From contig JAIUPT010000001.1 of NCBI GenBank assembly GCA_022315425.1, positions 24,768-88,767 of the forward strand: a stretch of DNA of 64,000 nucleotides. Reading direction: 5' to 3'. Shown here piece by piece: positions 59,601 to 64,000 of this stretch (the first letter of the stretch is position 1; each line of letters starts with the position of its first letter). This DNA is from Pseudevernia furfuracea. Lineage: Eukaryota > Ascomycota > Lecanoromycetes > Lecanorales > Parmeliaceae. The translations under genes and the position numbers were made by a program. The notes below the pieces were generated by a model. That model did not search any database. It saw nothing but the letters and a program-made list of their open reading frames with translations, and was not told where the DNA came from.

Positions 59601-61440
59601 ATGCACCGCACAAATTTCACTCTGCATCGCTCCGCCATTTGAGATCGCTGAGGTCCACGACGCAGATCTGGTGCACAGCAGTACATATTTGCTGGCAATG
59701 ATTTCTTCTCTGCACAGCTGCCGGCGCCAGGGAATAACAAAGAAGACGTCTATGCAGGTAGCCGTCACCTAAAGCATCAGCACAGAATGTGTTGTGTGTC
59801 AGGTGGAGGGGATACCCATTGACATAGGGTGAACACTCATCACTCTCGTTGCCAGGTCTGCAGACCAGCATGCTGTGCTGACTCTCGCGTGAAGAGCTGT
59901 AGAGTATACTGCTGTACACACGCTCTGACTACGGGCCAAGAACAACGTCATCATATTTGTGCAGCAACACAGCCAGCGCGCTCCTTTCTCAACTAGCTGA
60001 GGCGCTTGGGCCATGCTCAGTTATGTCAGCAGGTAAGCTCTGCAGCAGCGTGCTCAAGCATTTGACTTGAGCATCCCAGACCGCCACCAGGGGGCTTTTT
60101 CAACCTCTGTGCTACATGCAGTCAACCACAACTTACAGACTGACACACGCTTTTTGTCACAGTACTGTCAACACATGCGCATCCTTGCAGGTCTGTTGTC
60201 TGGACCCTAACAGTCTCAGACTTGGGCGCTGACGACTGGTGCATGGTCTGTCATGGAGGACCACACTGATGACCGCAGGTATGTGCTGACACAAGGCACG
60301 AACACCAGTCAGGACTGGTGGCACGTGCGCCACACGCATGGACAATCGCCGGTATGACCTTGCGGCCTCACTGCTTCAGGTTGCTGAGGACGCTGTGCGC
60401 TTCACTGTCGCAACTGCTTGGCAAGTACAGACATGGCCTTCAGAGAGAGCAAGAGGAGCAGTGTCACCACACTGTGTCTATGCAGGAGTACTTCAAGGTG
60501 AGCAGGCTGTAGGTATGGTGGTCAAATAAAAGAATAGTGAAGCTATGCCGAGCAAATGCTCCATGCCCACATGACTCCTGTATACCACCGCACTCCTCTG
60601 GGAGGGGGATGTCCTGCACTTGCCATAGGTACAGGCAGTCTCCAGGTCGGCCGTCTCTGCCATTTCAAATACTGCAGCCCGCTGAGTGAGCTGCTGGGTG
60701 CTGTGCAAGATGGGCATGACTTGCTGACTGCTGCTGGGCGCGCTGATGAGGCCACTCAGCTGTGAAACTGACAGACGCAAAGGAAAGAACTGGCTTCATA
60801 AACATGCTGCGCCAAGCTGTTCACGACACCGCGGAAGGGAACACATTGCTGCAAGGTACCGCTACTTCTCCTTTGATGTCATGCACACAAGAGATCAGCA
60901 GCGTTGCTCGAGAAAGGCAGGAGCACTGTATTGTGTTCTCAATGCCAGGTCAAGGGAGTCTTAGCAGAACTGCGCTAAATCATCTAATGCAGGCAAACTG
61001 CAGACAAGTCAACAGAATGCCAAGCTTCCTCATTGCATTTCATGCAGAGAATGAGGGCATGCATCAGACAAGCTGGACCATATACCTACTGTGCTGGCAC
61101 CAACAATTCATCAATGCAGCTTGTGCTGTTTGTTCTCAGGCTGTTTTCAGTAGAGCTTGGGCAACTTCAAGGCTGCTGTGGCAATCTCCACACATCTGAA
61201 CGACTTTGCTGCTGCTGCTAGAGACCTGTGAAGAGGAGGCCACACTGCTGGCTGCCAGAAGCCAGTAAAAAAAAAAAAAAAAAAAAAAAAACAAGGGCAG
61301 AGCAGAAGCTGCAGAAGCCATCAGGCACCACAGAGAAAGCCAAGCAACACTTGCAAGGCTTTCCAGCTGCTCCAAGGCATCCAAACTCTTCAAAAACATG
61401 GCCGCCAGAAGTGAGCGCATGCTGCTGCATTGTCACATAG
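44622..61440 (+). CDS. Ankyrin-repeat / superfamily 1 helicase protein, TRANK1-like
   Basis: Very large multi-exon gene. Putative start ATG 44622 (MSASQLNVPPAVRLVRKIDE). Early exons 45145-45287 (RTEMGDLLGRAGNTMGAHNF) and 45624-45686 are unassigned. From 45930 to about 51900 come ankyrin-like repeats. 52384-55480 is a linker with an AAVAAPAEEVAAPMSEEQLV stretch and KGGRIVFEVAVDYS, LRLW. From 55740 a UvrD-like ATPase follows: FPFRVSPSEQYIIEM, Walker A (SIVLVGRSGTG), FPLFLDTKQYL, GDPCQTIAR, a motif V block (TVAQAKGPEFDDVFLWDFF) and RAKNNVIIF (motif VI). The order matches animal TRANK1 (TPR and ankyrin repeat-containing protein 1), whose biochemical role is poorly known. The frame slips often and many exon limits are unclear; two adjacent genes cannot be excluded. 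The right end is provisional. Confidence 0.72.
45930..51900 (+). other. Ankyrin-repeat region of the TRANK1-like gene
   Basis: Recognisable repeats: SLLHEAIVHAGKENMSEVVE (about 46030), PPLCVAVQKQHPLNLVNMLI (about 48113-48173), LEILLAAHANALKTIF then TTPLHKAIDMCNIKFVKAL (49300-49440), IPLCRAVQSQKFAIAELLVH AGADPL (49707-49795) and AVEAGRMDVLQKLIGFGV (about 51826-51882). A charged coil, EAKEAAKAAQELKKKKKQF, lies at about 46970-47030. Repeats are divergent and interrupted by introns and long inserts. Confidence 0.7.
55740..55890 (+). other. Walker A segment of the SF1 helicase
   Basis: Encodes VDFPFRVSPSEQYIIEM then SIVLVGRSGTG, followed in a shifted frame by TTCAVFRMWARWL. The Walker A lysine codon is disrupted by what looks like a missing A at 55844-55846 (AGG-CAG-ACC context). 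A one-base homopolymer slip would account for it, so loss of ATPase activity should not be assumed. Confidence 0.75.
57123..57140 (+). repeat. G7-A-G10 tract within the TRANK1-like gene
   Basis: Two guanine runs of 7 and 10 bases separated by one A lie between coding blocks around 56400 and 57440, probably in an intron. The run could form a G-quadruplex and is prone to sequencing error. Confidence 0.85.
59277..59960 (+). other. Helicase motifs V and VI of the TRANK1-like gene
   Basis: 59280-59375 encodes YHALLDSNVIKMTVAQAKGP EFDDVFLWDFFNG; the AKGxEFDxVFL core is motif V of UvrD/Rep helicases. About 59930-59960 encodes RAKNNVIIF, matching motif VI (TRAKNxLxI). Together they place this protein in the UvrD branch of superfamily 1. 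Confidence 0.8.
61267..61291 (+). repeat. Run of 25 adenines
   Basis: An uninterrupted A25 lies near the 3' end of the TRANK1-like gene. If read through it encodes eight lysines before TRAEQKLQKPSGTTEKAKQH. Its length in the assembly is unlikely to be exact. Confidence 0.9.
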
Positions 61441-61915
61441 TCTTGTTTGCAAAATTGCTTGTCTTTCAGACACATGTGTTGGCTGTGTCTGGACTCGTCA
61501 TTTGTTCTGTGAGCTCACCAATTGATCCTGTGCCACTTGTGAGCAAGGAGCAGTGACGTGCTGTGCTACCTGTGCATAAGATCTGTGGAAAAGCTTTTGG
61601 GCTGCAGAAAGTGGATGAAATTGGTGGGCGAGATTGCCCATGACTCGGCACATCAACAAGTCACATGAAAGCCTTGAGGCGAAGCGGCCGGGCGCCTTAT
61701 CCAGGTGAGATATGCCTTTTGTCTTGGGTTCTGCTCAAGGCTGTATTTTGCTGTTGTGTAGTCGTACAGCATGTTTGATACCAGCATTGGTACACATAAT
61801 GCTTGTTACTAAGGACCTGTTTTCTCCCAAACCCTCAAGTTGTCGTGATAATGCTGCAAGGAGGTGGCCTCTAAGGCGTGAACAACACCAAAGTTTCATG
61901 TCCTGGCCGTGTGTT
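61441..61915. other. Unassigned stretch after the TRANK1-like gene
   Basis: About 0.5 kb with no recognised conserved peptide; it may hold the last exon or 3' untranslated region of the helicase gene. Confidence 0.35.
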
Positions 61916-64000
61916 AGACGGGGGGGTAAAGAACGTTTGCAATGGTTAGTATTAGTATGACACAACCCATGGTAGCCTACCGACCTTGGCATCCAAGCCC
62001 CCTTGGTGGTGTGAAATCTCCGACTGATAGTTCCTCAGTTTTATGGCACTGTGTCCGATTGACTTTAAAAATCCTCCTGCGGTCGAGGCGGTCATGGGGC
62101 CATACTAATCAGCTATAATTTGCGGTCTAGGTCGCCACATCATTCACGAGTTATTGGCTCGAGTTTGTTTTCGTTTGTCGCCGGGGGGGGGGGGGGGTAG
62201 TTGAATCCGGTTGCAGACACGAGATCCTGTCGATCAGTTTCGATATGAGTTGGTTCTTTGCCAGTATGAGAATCGAAGGGCCCAGCTCCGAACGCTTAGT
62301 ATGTGACAGGTGAAGACGTAGTCGGATGGTGGGGGGGGGAGCGGACGGGATTGTGATGCTGATTGATCGATTGTGGAGGTATCCCTGGAACCGAGAAAAC
62401 GCAATGGCGCGGATTGTGCGTCTGGGGTAGTAGAAGTCTCGACTGCGGTTACGCATATCATTGACCAGTCCAATCTGTACTACGCGTGATTAAGCTAATT
62501 GGATAATGCAAGTAGGTCAGTGCAACAGCGAACCACAAAGTAAACGACACGAAGACTGGAAGGGCGGCATCATCCCTTTCTTTCCTATCACTTTGGGAGT
62601 CAGCATCCCTTTCTGGGCCAATGCACTGAATGAAGGAATCCGTCATGGGGATAGGGCGCTTGAGAACTTGGCTTTTTTGGTGGGGGCTACAGTATAGGCA
62701 AGGGCTATCGATCACTCACCGGCCATTCTCCGAAATTTCCGTGCCTAGACTCAGTAGCGTACTTTGAGCGCATGAGGGAAGGGGGGGGTGGGGTCACGGG
62801 CATCTAGGGGATCTGCCATTCAGCTTAAGATAGGTTGGCTGAACAAGGGCGAGCCAGAAGTCGGCCGTCCGCTTCGACGGCGGTATTGGACTGGGGCTTT
62901 GGCGGAGTATTGATTGTTAATGCGCGAAAGTATGTATGAAGAAAGCTGCTCATCATGGAGAAAATCTGATCCTTGCTCCGATACTCTCATACTTTCGTGG
63001 CCATGGTCAATCATCAAGGCGTTCACTGTCCCGCTGTGACTTGATTTTCACATAAGGATGTTAACTAGAGCGTGGTCAATTGGGGGATCCACCCACGACG
63101 CGGATAGCGCGAGGGATTGTTTGCTCGTGGCTCTGTGTTGTCATAATGAGGAGCTTGAACCAAGCAGTCGGCCGGCTAAATCGGCGAAATCTATGTGTTG
63201 TGATGACGGGGGGGGGCTGGAATCAGTTCCTATGGGTAAGATAGTAATCAACACCAGTACCTAGCAGAGCTCGTTGCAGCCCTGACAATCAGTTGGTGGC
63301 GAGTCGTGCTGCACTTCATAACGCTTAAGGACTTGATCTGTTGTAGGGCAGATACACAATTCATTGTAAATGCCAGGTCAGTGGTTGTTGCGGCGGGAAT
63401 CACTCGCACGATGAACGTTTGGAAGTCTCGAAGCCTAAGACCAAAGTTTGCCTGCGAGGAGTCAAAAGAGGCAGCACGGGCATAAGTGGAAACGCAGGTC
63501 ATAAATATTTAGATCGATCGGTCGGGGAAAATTGCGATATCTTGGACGCAAAGCCATCGCACGTAGAAATGAACGTGCTTTATTTGCTGATGAACCTGTG
63601 CTCCCCTGAACCTATGGAAGCAAATCTGATGTTGGCACCTTTTTCTCTTAGAGTTCAGCCATAGCCCCATGCACAGTTCCAGATTCGCGATGGACATAAC
63701 TGATTGGTCGTATTTCTAGATCTAAACGCGCACTTAGAGCAATGGCGAAATGATTGGACACTGTTTCGGAGAGGCTCGCTGAAGCGCATCAGATAGTCGT
63801 GATAGGTGGACGCGGATAGTGCTAGATGATTGGCTCGCCTCATCAGTATGTAATTTGGGCTGAAAATTGTGCCGTAGCTGTAGGATAATAGGTAGGCGGC
63901 GTTGTTGTCGTGAGCGGAGAATCTATGGGTTCATAAGTAAAAAAGGCGAAGGCTATCTGCAGAATGTCTCATCGCCTAAACATTAGGCGCTGGGGCGCCC
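61916..64000. other. Gene-free right end with G-homopolymers and shifted composition
   Basis: No frame longer than about 100 codons and no conserved peptide was found. Guanine runs occur at 61920-61926 (7), 62183-62197 (15), 62331-62339 (9), 62781-62788 (8) and 63208-63216 (9). CpG is common (18 in 63661-63960, against 4 in 9001-9300 and 4 in 33001-33300), and the TGCAG/CAGC words that fill the rest of the window are almost absent. It could be a non-genic island, a chimeric join or low-quality consensus at a contig end. Confidence 0.6.

Noticed and set aside
1..61440. All genes are pseudogenes because of frame breaks
   Set aside because: Breaks sit mostly at homopolymers, splice sites and catalytic motifs are preserved, and housekeeping genes are affected equally. 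Sequencing error is the simpler explanation.
1..64000. tRNA, rRNA, riboswitch or CRISPR array
   Set aside because: No cloverleaf, rRNA core or spaced-repeat pattern was found by eye. A covariance-model scan would be needed to exclude small RNAs.

Overview
The window is nuclear DNA of a eukaryote in the green lineage, most likely a trebouxiophyte-type green alga; that rank is inferred, not proven. Every recognisable gene is split by many GT-AG introns, usually with a short exon, a 70-300 base intron and a TGCAG-like acceptor. The gene set is plant-like: a CHD3/PICKLE-type remodeller, a RETICULATA-related plastid membrane protein, a SWI3 with a ZZ finger, and a plastid-type GNAT. Gene bodies are poor in CpG and rich in TG/CA. 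Short CpG-rich patches sit at most predicted gene starts.

Layout, left to right: (1) histidinol-phosphate aminotransferase on the minus strand, running off the left edge; (2) a divergently placed GNAT-family N-acetyltransferase, plus; (3) a CHD3/PICKLE-like chromatin remodeller of about 13.6 kb, plus; (4) a MaoC/hotdog acyl dehydratase, plus; (5) a coiled-coil formin with FH1 and FH2, plus; (6) a RETICULATA-related (DUF3411) protein, plus; (7) a convergent minus-strand DGAT2-like acyltransferase, preceded by several hydrophobic exons that may belong to the same protein; one of its introns carries a 476-base hAT-type MITE with a perfect 8-base target duplication; (8) a divergent SWI3/SMARCC subunit of SWI/SNF, plus; (9) a roughly 17 kb plus-strand gene for ankyrin repeats followed by a superfamily 1 (UvrD-like) helicase, resembling animal TRANK1; (10) about 2 kb at the right end with no gene, several G-homopolymers and a different base composition.

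Nearly every gene shows small reading-frame breaks inside well-conserved blocks. Most can be explained by gain or loss of one base in a short homopolymer, and they affect genes that are normally essential. I read them as uncorrected sequencing indels in a draft assembly rather than decay of every gene. Exon limits below were read by eye from splice sites and family conservation; first exons and transit peptides are the least certain parts. The genes do not form one pathway. The two chromatin remodellers (CHD3 and SWI/SNF) share a theme, and HPA/GNAT and the membrane-acyltransferase/SWI3 pair each share a divergent, CpG-rich start region.
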